This document shows positions 34,856 to 43,492 of a stretch of 51,784 nucleotides of DNA, piece by piece. The stretch is from IMCC26077 sp964418325. GTDB taxonomy: Bacteria > Actinomycetota > Actinomycetes > Nanopelagicales > Nanopelagicaceae. The notes under the pieces were generated by a model, which saw only the letters and a list, made by a program, of their open reading frames with translations, was not told the origin of the DNA and made no database searches. The number at the start of each line of letters is the position of its first letter. Position 1 is the first letter of the stretch. The position numbers and the translations under genes are program-made. The stretch lies in the NCBI GenBank assembly GCA_964418325.1, contig CAYQLC010000011.1, positions 1 through 51,784 of the forward strand, in the 5' to 3' direction.

Positions 34856-36073
34856 CTATTGATTGAGGCGAAGCGGATTGACGATGTCGGCAAATAATAA
34901 AAGGAGCGAGAGCGAGGCAAGGACCGCTATCACCACCAATGTGATGGGCATCAATCTCGTCACATCAAATGGTGGTGGCGGTGGTAAGCCCTTTCGTTTG
35001 GCTCGCCCATTGCGATAACCATCAAGGAGCGCTACTGCCATATGCCCGCCATCAAGAGGGAGCAGCGGAATGAGATTGAATATTCCTACGAAGACATTAA
35101 GGCTCGCGATGATGAGAAGGAAGAAACCAATCTTCTCGGCCAATGAACCACTCGCGCTTGATGCGGCTTCACCGCTGACGCGTGCAACACCAACAACACC
35201 GACAAGTCCCTCGGGATCGCGCTCTTCACCGGCGAAGGCAGAACCAAAGAGCGCAGGGATTTTGCTCGGCAAAGCGATCAGCGCTCGCACGCTTCCGGTG
35301 AGCAAATTACCGACCTCTCGACCTGATTCGGCGACTGCGGAGAGAATTGAATAGCGAACTAATTCCCGCTCACTAATAACGCCCACGATGCCAAAGCTCT
35401 CTCCTTCGCTAGTAAAAGGAATCGGGGTAATGGTCAGTTCGAGTTCTTCGCTACCTCGGAGGATGGTGAAGGTGAGCGCTTGATTCGCACTAGCCCGAAT
35501 CGTTTCCCCCACCTCACTCCACTCATTAATTTTCTCTCCATTAACGGCGAGAATCTGATCGCCAGCTTTCAGTCCGCCCTTTGCCGCTGGTGACTGTGGA
35601 TCGGAACTAGTACACGAATCTGTACTTGCGCTAACGCTCTTGATACATGGAAGCACCTCGGCAAGGCGGGTGGATTGCTGTGGCACACCAACGGCGGCGA
35701 AGAAGAGAATCAATATAAAGAAGGCAAGGAGGAAGTGGAGAAAAGATCCTGCTCCCAAGACGATAAGGCGGCGGCGCACACTCGATTTATAGAATGCACG
35801 ATTGCTATCACTCTCATCAATTGGTTCGACAGGCGTCATTCCGGTAATTCGGCAATACCCTCCTGCGGGAATTGCTTTGATTCCAAATTCAGTTTCGCCA
35901 CGGCGCATAGACCAAATCCGAGGTCCGAATCCAAGAAAGAACTCGGTGACCTTCATGCCGAACTTTCGCGCGGTGATGTAGTGACCCCACTCGTGAATCA
36001 TGATTGATAAGAGCATTGCCACCACAAAGGCGAGAATGCCGATGACACCTGCACCATTAAAACTATTCATCAT
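34856..36073 (-). CDS. rip1: Site-2 (M50) intramembrane metalloprotease, Rip1/RseP-like
   Basis: 405 aa. The zinc motif HEWGH has H27, E28 and H31 in the first membrane helix. A PDZ domain (about 140-220, AAKGGLKAGDQILAVNGEKI) follows, then the second catalytic motif NLIPLLPLDGGH (D341) in a later helix. It cleaves anti-sigma factors and other membrane proteins within the bilayer. The dxr-rip1-ispG order is the actinobacterial norm. It overlaps dxr by 4 bp. Confidence 0.95.
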   Translation of the reverse strand: MMNSFNGAGVIGILAFVVAMLLSIMIHEWGHYITARKFGMKVTEFFLGFGPRIWSMRRGETEFGIKAIPAGGYCRITGMTPVEPIDESDSNRAFYKSSVRRRLIVLGAGSFLHFLLAFFILILFFAAVGVPQQSTRLAEVLPCIKSVSASTDSCTSSDPQSPAAKGGLKAGDQILAVNGEKINEWSEVGETIRASANQALTFTILRGSEELELTITPIPFTSEGESFGIVGVISERELVRYSILSAVAESGREVGNLLTGSVRALIALPSKIPALFGSAFAGEERDPEGLVGVVGVARVSGEAASSASGSLAEKIGFFLLIIASLNVFVGIFNLIPLLPLDGGHMAVALLDGYRNGRAKRKGLPPPPPFDVTRLMPITLVVIAVLASLSLLLLFADIVNPLRLNQ

Positions 36074-37239
36074 CCAGACTTTCTCATTCGTCGATCGATT
36101 ATCTCGTGGGCTTTTCGACGAGCATTCTCTTCAGCTGCACTGACATCGCTAATGTCACGGAGGCTTGCGCTCACTTCGCCACCAATTGAACTCAATACAT
36201 CATCCACAATCTCGACAATATCGGTAAAGGAGATCTGTCTTGCCATAAAGGCTGCGACCGCCTCCTCATTGGCAGCGTTAAATGCCGCTGGAGCGCCACC
36301 GCCAACCGTGCCACAACGGCGCGCTAGTTCGATCGCTGGAAAGCGAAGGTGATCTATCGGAGAAAATTCCCAACTCTGATTGCTACTCCAATCAATTGGC
36401 GCCAAGGCTCCGGCAAGGCGATGTGGCCAGTTAAGCGCGAGCGAGATGGGAAGGGTCATATCAGGTGGACTCGCTTGCGCAATCACTGAACCGTCAGTGA
36501 ACTCCACCATGGAGTGCACAATCGACTGCGGATGAATTACCGCATCAATCTTCGAGTAGGGAATATCAAATAGGTAATGAGCTTCGATAATCTCAAGCCC
36601 CTTATTAATAAGAGTTGCCGAGTTGATGGTCACTACTGGCCCCATATCCCATGTGGGATGGTTAAGCGCTTCATCAACGGTGATATTTGCAAGATCTACA
36701 CGTGACCTAAATGGTCCACCACTTGCCGTCAGAATTACTCGCGAAATCTCAGATTTACCTCCGGCACGCATCGCTTGTGCCAGTGCTGAATGTTCAGAAT
36801 CGACGGCAATCAATTGTCCAGGCTTCGCTGCAGCAACTACTAATGGTCCTCCGGCGACTAAAGACTCTTTATTTGCCAGCGCAACGTTGTTACCAACTTT
36901 GAGCGCGGCGAGTGTTGGCTTCAAACCAATTGAGCCAGTCATCGCATTGAGGGTCACATCTGCAGGAATGGCGGCAATCTCTTCTGCAGCGCTCTCGGCA
37001 ACAATGATCTCCACCCCGGGCAGCGCATCTTGGAGAATTTTTTTATCGCCTCGAGCGACGCCAACAACCGAAACATTAAAAGCGCGCGCTTGTTCAATAA
37101 GGAGTGGGAGATTTCCGCCACCTGCCGCCAGCGCAGTCACAGTAAAGAGTGGGCGATTACGCCCAATCAATTCGAGGGCTTGCGTGCCAATAGAACCAGT
37201 CGAGCCCAAAATCACCACGGAGCGAGGGTCTGCGACCAT
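36070..37239 (-). CDS. dxr: 1-deoxy-D-xylulose 5-phosphate reductoisomerase
   Basis: 389 aa. NADPH-binding VVILGSTGSIGTQALELI is at the N-terminus. NAMTGSIGLKPTLAAL, ANKESLVAGGPLV, VDSEHSALAQAM with the metal-binding Asp/Glu, ILTASGGPFR and NHPTWDMGPVVTINSATLINKGLEIIEAH follow. It makes MEP from DXP, the committed MEP step and the fosmidomycin target. It diverges from an FGGY sugar kinase across 49 bp. Confidence 0.97.
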   Translation of the reverse strand: MVADPRSVVILGSTGSIGTQALELIGRNRPLFTVTALAAGGGNLPLLIEQARAFNVSVVGVARGDKKILQDALPGVEIIVAESAAEEIAAIPADVTLNAMTGSIGLKPTLAALKVGNNVALANKESLVAGGPLVVAAAKPGQLIAVDSEHSALAQAMRAGGKSEISRVILTASGGPFRSRVDLANITVDEALNHPTWDMGPVVTINSATLINKGLEIIEAHYLFDIPYSKIDAVIHPQSIVHSMVEFTDGSVIAQASPPDMTLPISLALNWPHRLAGALAPIDWSSNQSWEFSPIDHLRFPAIELARRCGTVGGGAPAAFNAANEEAVAAFMARQISFTDIVEIVDDVLSSIGGEVSASLRDISDVSAAEENARRKAHEIIDRRMRKSG

Positions 37240-37276
37240 AGGAGTATCTTCCCAGTTGGCCCGCGAATTATCACCT

Positions 37277-37282
37277 TAGGAT
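37277..37282 (+). promoter_or_regulatory. Probable -10 element (or ribosome binding site) of the FGGY kinase gene
   Basis: TAGGAT ends 6 nt before the ATG. It fits TANNNT, but AGGA could equally serve as a Shine-Dalgarno sequence, so this case is ambiguous. Confidence 0.35.
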
Positions 37283-37288
37283 AAATTC

Positions 37289-38752
37289 ATGGCCGTGCGC
37301 GATGTCATCCTGGGACTAGACCTGGGGACCTCTTCCCTCAAAGGCATTTTCATCAACGGAGCGGGGGAAATTCTCGACAAATATGAGATTGCGCTATCGC
37401 TACATCGAGATGGCGATGTCGTAGAACAAGATGCGCGTGAATATCTCTCTGCTCTTGCAGAGTTTGTCGCGCTCGATAAGAGAAATAACTCATGGATTTC
37501 CCGCACCAAGGCAATCGGGTTATCAGGCCACACCCCCTCACTGGTGAGTATCGATGATGTTGGCGCACCCACTTCACCAGTGATGATTTGGCAAGATAAT
37601 CGCGCTGTTGATCAAGCGCGCGCATTGGAGAAACATTTTGGTGATCCGCGAGAGATAATTGGAACCTCACTCCCGTGGTCAGCATCAACCACTGCGGCAA
37701 AAGCAATGTGGCTCCAAAATAATCGCCCCGACGTTGCAGCAAAGACTCGCTGGTTATTACAACCAAAAGACTTTTTTGGCTTCTTACTCACTGGAGGTGC
37801 GATCTCTGATCCTTGGTCAACAAAAGGGCTATGTAATGTACGAACTAAGGCAGCCATTGCCTCGGTATTACATTTCGCTGGGTGGGATTCCCGCGTCGTC
37901 CCTGAATTGCGCGATGGAACGTCTGAGAGAGGTAAGACCACCTCTGCGACTGCCGAGAGATTTGGAATTCCTGAGGGTATTCCGGTGAGCGTCGGTTGGT
38001 CAGATGCGATGTGTGGCATGCTCGCATTGGGCGCATTTGCACAACCAACGTCATTTATCATCACTGGCACCTCTGCCATTGTTGGTACATCAAGTTCTGT
38101 AGAGGCGAGAAGTGATTATCCCCTCTACATCATTCCAGCAGGTTCCGCGCCTTCTCCCGTCCTATTCGGTCCAACTCAAATGAGCGGTGGATCGATTTCA
38201 TGGGCTGCACAACTATTCGGCATAAGTGAGAGTGAATTGATCACTCGCGGAGCTAGTGATGAGAGCGAACACGTGCCGATCTACCTTCCGTATATCGCAG
38301 GGGAACGGGCGCCGCTATGGCGTAATGATCTTCGCGGCGAATTTTCCGATATCTCAGTCGCACATGGTGCAAGCGCATTCGCACGGGCAACGATGGAGGG
38401 CATCTGCTTTGCAGAGCGGCAAGTGCTCGAACTCAGTCAGGATTTAAGTGATTCACCACGGGGCGAGGTAGTGCTTAGTGGAAGGGCAGGAAACGACCCT
38501 CATTGGTTAGCCACGCGCCTACGAACTATGGGGCAATCTCTGCGAATTGTGGATGATCGCGAAATCACCTGCAGGGGCTCTGCGATTTTGGCAGATGCCA
38601 TGCTCTCCCAGGATCTTGCTACCAGCACGACTACTCTGATGGTCTCAGGAAAAGTACACCATCCCACTGCGCAAGATATCGACTATAGCCAGAGACAATT
38701 TAACCGATTTCTTGCGCGACAAAAGGCCTTGTTGCTCTCATACGAAGAGTAA
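37289..38752 (+). CDS. FGGY-family carbohydrate kinase, xylulokinase-like
   Basis: 487 aa, two actin-like domains. The phosphate-1 motif GLDLGTSSLKGIFI contains D11. AIGLSGHTPSLVSID and PVMIWQDNRAVDQA lie in the sugar site. The catalytic base is probably D239 in VSVGWSDAMCGMLALG, and GTSAIVGTS and VLSGRAGNDPHWLATRL complete the ATP site. The closest pattern is xylulokinase, but kinases of other pentuloses or polyols cannot be excluded. It stands alone on the plus strand, divergent from dxr (49 bp). E. coli XylB can also phosphorylate 1-deoxyxylulose to DXP, so a link to dxr is conceivable. Confidence 0.85.
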   Translation: MAVRDVILGLDLGTSSLKGIFINGAGEILDKYEIALSLHRDGDVVEQDAREYLSALAEFVALDKRNNSWISRTKAIGLSGHTPSLVSIDDVGAPTSPVMIWQDNRAVDQARALEKHFGDPREIIGTSLPWSASTTAAKAMWLQNNRPDVAAKTRWLLQPKDFFGFLLTGGAISDPWSTKGLCNVRTKAAIASVLHFAGWDSRVVPELRDGTSERGKTTSATAERFGIPEGIPVSVGWSDAMCGMLALGAFAQPTSFIITGTSAIVGTSSSVEARSDYPLYIIPAGSAPSPVLFGPTQMSGGSISWAAQLFGISESELITRGASDESEHVPIYLPYIAGERAPLWRNDLRGEFSDISVAHGASAFARATMEGICFAERQVLELSQDLSDSPRGEVVLSGRAGNDPHWLATRLRTMGQSLRIVDDREITCRGSAILADAMLSQDLATSTTTLMVSGKVHHPTAQDIDYSQRQFNRFLARQKALLLSYEE

Positions 38753-38788
38753 TCCGCCCGAAAGTTAGCGGGTCATCAACTCCTTGAG

Positions 38789-38794
38789 TACCCT
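38789..38794 (+). promoter_or_regulatory. Probable -10 element of a leaderless promoter for gabT
   Basis: TACCCT ends 6 nt before the gabT ATG and no Shine-Dalgarno is present. The stretch AGTACCCTTAAGCCATG differs by a single base from the one before the ureohydrolase gene on the other strand. Confidence 0.55.
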
Positions 38795-38800
38795 TAAGCC

Positions 38801-40138
38801 ATGTCAAGGAAGCCAATTCCCCAAGAACGAGTTGTTAAAACGGCAATTCCTGGACCCAAATCGCAAGAGCTCATCGCCCGACGTGGTGATGCTGTCAGCG
38901 CTGCGCTTGGTATGGCGATCCCGGTATTTGTAAAAGAGGCTGGCGGTGGCGTCATCGTCGATGTAGATGGTAACTCGATTATTGATATGGGCGCTGGCAT
39001 CGCCGTCGTCAACGTTGGTAATTCTGCTGATCGAGTCATTGATCGAGTCATCGAACAGGTTAATGCGTTCACACACACCTGTTTCATGGTGGCTCCCTAT
39101 GAAGGCTATGTGGAAGTCTGTGAAGCGCTCAATCGGCTCACTCCAGGTTCGCATAAAAAGAAATCTGCACTCTTTAATTCAGGAGCCGAGGCCGTTGAGA
39201 ATGCCATCAAGGTTGCCCGGGTATTTACCAAACGTAGCGCGGTGATTGTTTTTGAACACGGGTATCACGGTCGAACCAACCTGACGATGGGCATGACTGC
39301 AAAAAATATGCCCTACAAGGAGGGTTTTGGTCCCTTCGCTCCAGAGATTTATCGAATGCCGATGGCTTACCCATTTCGATGGCTTGGCGATCCTAAAAAA
39401 TGTGCAGACGAAGCACTTGATCTCATCACCCACAAGATTGAGAAAGAGATTGGCGTGCAGAATGTTGCAGCGATTGTCATCGAGCCAATTCAGGGTGAAG
39501 GTGGATTTATCGTTCCCCCGAAAGGTTTCTTGCCAGGGTTAGCGAAATTCGCAAAAGATAATGGCGCGCTCTTTGTCGCCGATGAAGTGCAGACTGGATT
39601 TGCGCGAACTGGAGATATGTTCGGCTGCGATGATGAAGGAGTGATTCCAGATCTCATCACTACCGCAAAAGGTATCGCTGGTGGTTTGCCGCTAGCTGGG
39701 CTCACTGGGCGCGCTGAAGTTATGGATAGCGTTCATTTGAGCGGACTTGGTGGCACCTTCGGAGGCTCACCAATCTCATGCGCAGCAGCTCTTGGTGCCA
39801 TCGAGACTATCGAGCGTGAAAACCTCGCTGAAAAAGCTCGAAATATCGGCGCGATTATGGTGGCAGAGCTCGAGGCAATGGCAGCCAAGTATCCAGTGAT
39901 TGGTGAGGTTCGTGGGCGCGGTGCGATGCAAGCAATCGAACTAGTGGTCCCAGGCACGACAGACCCAAATCCAGCAGCGATGCAATCAATTGTGAAGTAT
40001 TGTCAAAGTAAGGGAGTACTTCTTCTTACCGCTGGCACATATAGCAATGTGATCCGCTTCTTACCACCACTGGTAATGCCAGAGCACTTACTTCGTGAAG
40101 CGCTTGCCATCGTCGATGAGGCTATCGCCGCGCTTTAA
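38801..40138 (+). CDS. gabT: 4-aminobutyrate aminotransferase (GABA transaminase)
   Basis: 445 aa class III aminotransferase. The PLP lysine is K290 in ITTAKGIAGGLPLAG. D261 is in FVADEVQTGFARTG, NSGAEAVENAIKVAR binds the phosphate, and EHGYHGRTN and VIEPIQGEGGF are conserved. The pattern fits GabT, converting GABA and 2-oxoglutarate to succinate semialdehyde and glutamate. It is the last step of the putrescine route encoded to its right. The stop is 5 bp from the stop of the convergent ureohydrolase gene. No succinate semialdehyde dehydrogenase is visible in the window. Confidence 0.92.
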   Translation: MSRKPIPQERVVKTAIPGPKSQELIARRGDAVSAALGMAIPVFVKEAGGGVIVDVDGNSIIDMGAGIAVVNVGNSADRVIDRVIEQVNAFTHTCFMVAPYEGYVEVCEALNRLTPGSHKKKSALFNSGAEAVENAIKVARVFTKRSAVIVFEHGYHGRTNLTMGMTAKNMPYKEGFGPFAPEIYRMPMAYPFRWLGDPKKCADEALDLITHKIEKEIGVQNVAAIVIEPIQGEGGFIVPPKGFLPGLAKFAKDNGALFVADEVQTGFARTGDMFGCDDEGVIPDLITTAKGIAGGLPLAGLTGRAEVMDSVHLSGLGGTFGGSPISCAAALGAIETIERENLAEKARNIGAIMVAELEAMAAKYPVIGEVRGRGAMQAIELVVPGTTDPNPAAMQSIVKYCQSKGVLLLTAGTYSNVIRFLPPLVMPEHLLREALAIVDEAIAAL

Positions 40139-40143
40139 CGCAA

Positions 40144-41142
40144 TTACCGATCGAGCAAGTTCTGCGTTGGCGAATACGGCTTTCCACTCTTTCGTTTAGT
40201 GATTGCACTAAGCGCCTCAAGCACCACTCGGTTTGCAAGAATCGCCGTGATATCTGCCGAATCAAATGGTGGCGCCACTTCGACTACATCAATTCCTACA
40301 ATGGGTAGTTCAAGACAGATTCGGCGAACGGCCTCTAAAAGTTCTCTGCTTGTCATGCCACCTGGTTCTGGAGTTCCTGTTCCTGGTGCCATTCCTGGAT
40401 CCACGACATCAATATCTACGGAGAGGAATACGCCATCGCACTCGCTGGTAAGAGTTGCGAAAGATTCATCAAGAACGGTATTGAGTCCACGGTGGTGAAT
40501 CTCAGTCATCTCATAAGAGCGCATTCCCTGATCGCGCATCCAATCCAAAGTGGCTCCATCGGGCCAATAACCGCGTAATCCCAATTGCAAGAATCGATCA
40601 CCACGAACATCACCATTCTCAATTAAACGTCGCATCGGTGTGCCATGGCCCACGAGAGCTCCCATTTGGAGATCTCCGGTGTCTGCATGTGCATCAAAGT
40701 GAATCATCGAAATCTTTCCTTTACCTCGGTGAGCGGCAATGCCCGCTACATCCGCAGAGGCAATGGAATGATCACCACCAAGCACTACGGCAATCGCGCC
40801 AGCGCGTGAAATTTTCTCGGTGGCATCGCGTAAAACTTTAAGAGACTCTTCAAGATTTCCCGGCGGCATCAACAGGTCCCCGGCATCGGCAATTTTTAAT
40901 TCCTGCAGCGCATCTACCCGCAGCGCAAGGTGCGGGCGCTCTGCATCATGGGGCAGATAATCACCCATTCGAATTGCCTGTGGCCCGAATTTTGCACCGG
41001 AACGATGAGAAGTTCCGCTATCAATCGGAGCGCCAACAATTACGACATCTAGACCTTGGTAACTCTGTGGGTCATCGAGATCGCAGCGCGGAATACCAAG
41101 GAAAGTAAAATCTGGACCATAGAGATTGCCGTGATTTGCCAT
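40144..41142 (-). CDS. Agmatinase-family ureohydrolase (agmatinase or guanidino-acid amidinohydrolase)
   Basis: 332 aa ureohydrolase. The two-manganese site is H125 in GGDHSIA, D150/H152/D154 in HFDAHADTGD and D243/D245 in SVDIDVVDPGMAPGTGTPEPGG. The N-terminal VGAPIDSGTSHRSGAKFGP loop matches agmatinase and guanidinobutyrase/guanidinopropionase rather than arginase. Agmatinase would yield putrescine plus urea, and guanidinobutyrase would yield GABA plus urea. Either feeds the pathway encoded around it, and the sequence alone does not decide. It lies 13 bp after the FAD oxidase gene but has its own TACCCT -10-like element 6 nt before the ATG. Confidence 0.88.
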   Translation of the reverse strand: MANHGNLYGPDFTFLGIPRCDLDDPQSYQGLDVVIVGAPIDSGTSHRSGAKFGPQAIRMGDYLPHDAERPHLALRVDALQELKIADAGDLLMPPGNLEESLKVLRDATEKISRAGAIAVVLGGDHSIASADVAGIAAHRGKGKISMIHFDAHADTGDLQMGALVGHGTPMRRLIENGDVRGDRFLQLGLRGYWPDGATLDWMRDQGMRSYEMTEIHHRGLNTVLDESFATLTSECDGVFLSVDIDVVDPGMAPGTGTPEPGGMTSRELLEAVRRICLELPIVGIDVVEVAPPFDSADITAILANRVVLEALSAITKRKSGKPYSPTQNLLDR

Positions 41143-41148
41143 GTCTTA

Positions 41149-41154
41149 AGGGTA
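41149..41154 (-). promoter_or_regulatory. Probable -10 element of a leaderless promoter for the ureohydrolase gene
   Basis: On the minus strand TACCCT ends 6 nt before the ATG, one base after the stop of the upstream FAD oxidase gene. AGTACCCTTAAGACATG is nearly identical to the gabT start region. Confidence 0.5.
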
Positions 41155-41155
41155 C

Positions 41156-42568
41156 TTACGAATCAAAGCCCAGGCCAAGGCGATCGAGCGTCCGCAGCCA
41201 AAGATTTCGTTTTCCGCCATTTTCATCGGCTCGATTGATCGACCAGCGGGTGAGTTGAATGAAAAAGAATCGAAATGGCTCGGGCGGAAAGGGTAAGGGC
41301 TTACTTTTCACCATAGTGAGACGAGTGCGCTCGTTATCCTCATCATCGAGCAGATCGAGCATCACTTGGGCGCCAAAACGAGTTGCGGCTACCCCTAGCC
41401 CGGTATAGCCAAGAACGCTTACCACGCGTTTATCTTTCGAAAGACTCCAGAAGGGTGAGAACCTAGTGCAAGTATCAATTGCACCGCCCCAGGCGTGGGT
41501 AAATTTAATTCCTTCTAATTGTGGGAACGTCTTGAGGAAGTGATCAACCAATTTCACATACGTCTCGGGACGAAATTCATACTCTCGGGCAACGCGGCCA
41601 CGGAAATTGTAAATCGCATCCCAGCCACCCCAGACGATGCAATTGTCATCGGTAAGTCGGTAATAGTGGAATTGATGGCCGGAATCTGAAATTCCCTCGC
41701 GTTCGCTCCAACCGATACTCGCCAACTGCTCGGCAGTCAGTGGTTCGGTAACGATTTGATAGTCGTAAACGGGAACGACATATTTCTTCAGATTTTTTTG
41801 GAGCGTTGGGAAGACATTTGTTGCCAATGCAACTCGTTGCGCTTTCGCAAAGCCATATGCGGTATGTAACACGACTCCATCTTCTAAATTCTCGAGCCAC
41901 TGCACCTGAGAGTTCTCAAAAATCTGTACACCTAGCGAGAGGCAGGCTTTCTCCAGACCCCACACGAGGCGAGCAGGATCAACAAGAGCTGTTCCATCGT
42001 GGTCAAACAATCCACCCTCATAAATTGGCGAATGGACTCGCGCTTGAACCGCTTCTTTATCGAGAAATTCCACATCGTCTCCGATGCGATTGCGTTCCTC
42101 AGCTTCCTCGCGCATTCCCTCTAGTTGCCAAGGTTCGATAGCTACGCGAAGTTCACCAGTCCACTCCCAGTTACATTGAATGTTGTACTTCTTGATTGTT
42201 TCTTCAATTGCTTCAAGGTTCTCTCGACCAAGACGAGAGATAACCTTCATCTCATCAGCAAATCGACGCTTGCCATTTGTCCAGCCATGGGTGAGGGAGT
42301 AATTACAAAATCCCCCGTTGCGACCAGAGGCTCCAGCGCCAGTCTCGCGCATCTCGATGATCACTACTCGCCAATCAGGGTGCTTCTCTTTTGCTAAGAG
42401 GGCTGTCCAAAGTCCGGTGTAGCCAGCGCCAACGATCGCCAAGTCGGCTTCAATCTCTCCGACAAGCGCAGAGTGAGCACTCGGTTCCAGCGGGTCAGCA
42501 TCGAGCCAATAAAGATCTGGCTGTGCATCTTTGAGGTGGCGAACGATTCGTGGGTCGATGGTGGCCAT
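41156..42568 (-). CDS. DAO-type FAD-dependent amine oxidase, PuuB-like
   Basis: 470 aa. The dinucleotide-binding LAIVGAGYTGLWTALL (GAGYTG at 47-52) is followed by GAGASGRNGGFCNYSLTHG, the FAD motif shared with gamma-glutamylputrescine oxidase and related enzymes. A DAO substrate domain follows, then the C-terminal FAD strand (RVVSVLGYTGLGVAATRFGAQ). It probably oxidises an amine or N-modified polyamine with H2O2 release. The ligand is inferred from context. A second DAO paralogue with the same GASGRNGG motif lies at the window end. The ribosome binding site is within a 7-bp hairpin 6 nt before the ATG. It follows the Pot transporter by 127 bp. Confidence 0.85.
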   Translation of the reverse strand: MATIDPRIVRHLKDAQPDLYWLDADPLEPSAHSALVGEIEADLAIVGAGYTGLWTALLAKEKHPDWRVVIIEMRETGAGASGRNGGFCNYSLTHGWTNGKRRFADEMKVISRLGRENLEAIEETIKKYNIQCNWEWTGELRVAIEPWQLEGMREEAEERNRIGDDVEFLDKEAVQARVHSPIYEGGLFDHDGTALVDPARLVWGLEKACLSLGVQIFENSQVQWLENLEDGVVLHTAYGFAKAQRVALATNVFPTLQKNLKKYVVPVYDYQIVTEPLTAEQLASIGWSEREGISDSGHQFHYYRLTDDNCIVWGGWDAIYNFRGRVAREYEFRPETYVKLVDHFLKTFPQLEGIKFTHAWGGAIDTCTRFSPFWSLSKDKRVVSVLGYTGLGVAATRFGAQVMLDLLDDEDNERTRLTMVKSKPLPFPPEPFRFFFIQLTRWSINRADENGGKRNLWLRTLDRLGLGFDS

Positions 42569-42574
42569 CGAAAT

Positions 42575-42593
42575 ATCCGGCTACACGCCGGAT
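42575..42593 (-). promoter_or_regulatory. Hairpin covering the ribosome binding site of the FAD oxidase
   Basis: A perfect 7-bp inverted repeat ATCCGGC-GTGTA-GCCGGAT (minus strand) ends 6 nt before the ATG, and its 3' arm supplies the only GGA-type ribosome binding site. It could block translation, or end the potABC transcript, though no U-tract follows. The rest of the 127-bp space holds a GC-rich patch of overlapping palindromes (42619-42640). Confidence 0.45.
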
Positions 42594-42695
42594 TCACCCC
42601 TTAACTTCTACTTACAGCGGGCCCGGGTCCTCCGGAGTCCTACCCCATTACCCCAACCAGTTTCGATTGGTTCTTCGTAATGGCTTGGCGCAACT

Positions 42696-43487
42696 CTATC
42701 TTCTTTTCCTAGCCTTCGCATTTCCTACCAATTGCCCGGCAATAACGATGGCTAGGGCAATTAAAAACATCGCAGTACCAATCACGTTTGCCTGAGCTGG
42801 CACGCCTCGAATCGAGGAAATCCAGACAAATTTCGGGAAAGTCGTGATTGTTCCAGAATTGAAATTGGTGATGATGAAATCATCGAAAGACAAGGAGAAT
42901 GCAAGTAGCGCTGCTGCGGCAACGCCCGGCAGCACAAGCGGAAAAGTCACTCGCCTAAAAGTTTGGAACTCATTCGCATAAAGATCACGAGCAGCCTCTT
43001 CTAATTTTGGATCAAGGCTTGCCACTCGCGCTTTGACCGTAACCACCACGAACGAAATACAAAACATGATGTGCGCAATCACGGTAGTCCAAAAACCGGT
43101 ATTCACATTGAGATTGACAAACATGGCAAGCAGTGAAGCGCCCATGACGATTTCTGGGGTCGCCATCGGTAAGAAAATCAACAAGTTAGTCGAGCTTCGT
43201 CCTCGAAATTTGTAGCGACCTAGCGCGAAAGCAATCATCGTTCCAAGGATCGTGGCAACTAATGTTGAGAGGAAACCAATCTTCAGTGAGTTGCCCAACG
43301 CGACGCAGATATCTGGAGCGCCACAGGGGTTCTTCCAATTATCAAGGGTAAATCCCTGCCAGTTGATATTTCGCTTACCCGCATCATTGAAGGAGAAGGC
43401 CATCGTGTAGCCAACTGGGATGAAAAGGTAAATCAACGCAAGAACGGCATAGATTCGAATGAGATTCTTAGAAAACCATCTACCCAT
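42696..43487 (-). CDS. potC: Polyamine ABC transporter permease (PotC-like)
   Basis: 263 aa BPD-type inner-membrane permease with six hydrophobic helices. The EAA loop ARDLYANEFQTFRRVTFPLVLPG couples to the ATPase. The N-terminal YLFIPVGYTMAFSFND and the FSLSFDDFIITNFNSG segment are typical of PotC/YdcV. It pairs with PotB to form the channel for spermidine or putrescine. It lies 5 bp after potB and is the last gene of the ALDH-potDABC unit. Confidence 0.92.
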   Translation of the reverse strand: MGRWFSKNLIRIYAVLALIYLFIPVGYTMAFSFNDAGKRNINWQGFTLDNWKNPCGAPDICVALGNSLKIGFLSTLVATILGTMIAFALGRYKFRGRSSTNLLIFLPMATPEIVMGASLLAMFVNLNVNTGFWTTVIAHIMFCISFVVVTVKARVASLDPKLEEAARDLYANEFQTFRRVTFPLVLPGVAAAALLAFSLSFDDFIITNFNSGTITTFPKFVWISSIRGVPAQANVIGTAMFLIALAIVIAGQLVGNAKARKRR

Positions 43488-43492
43488 CGTTT

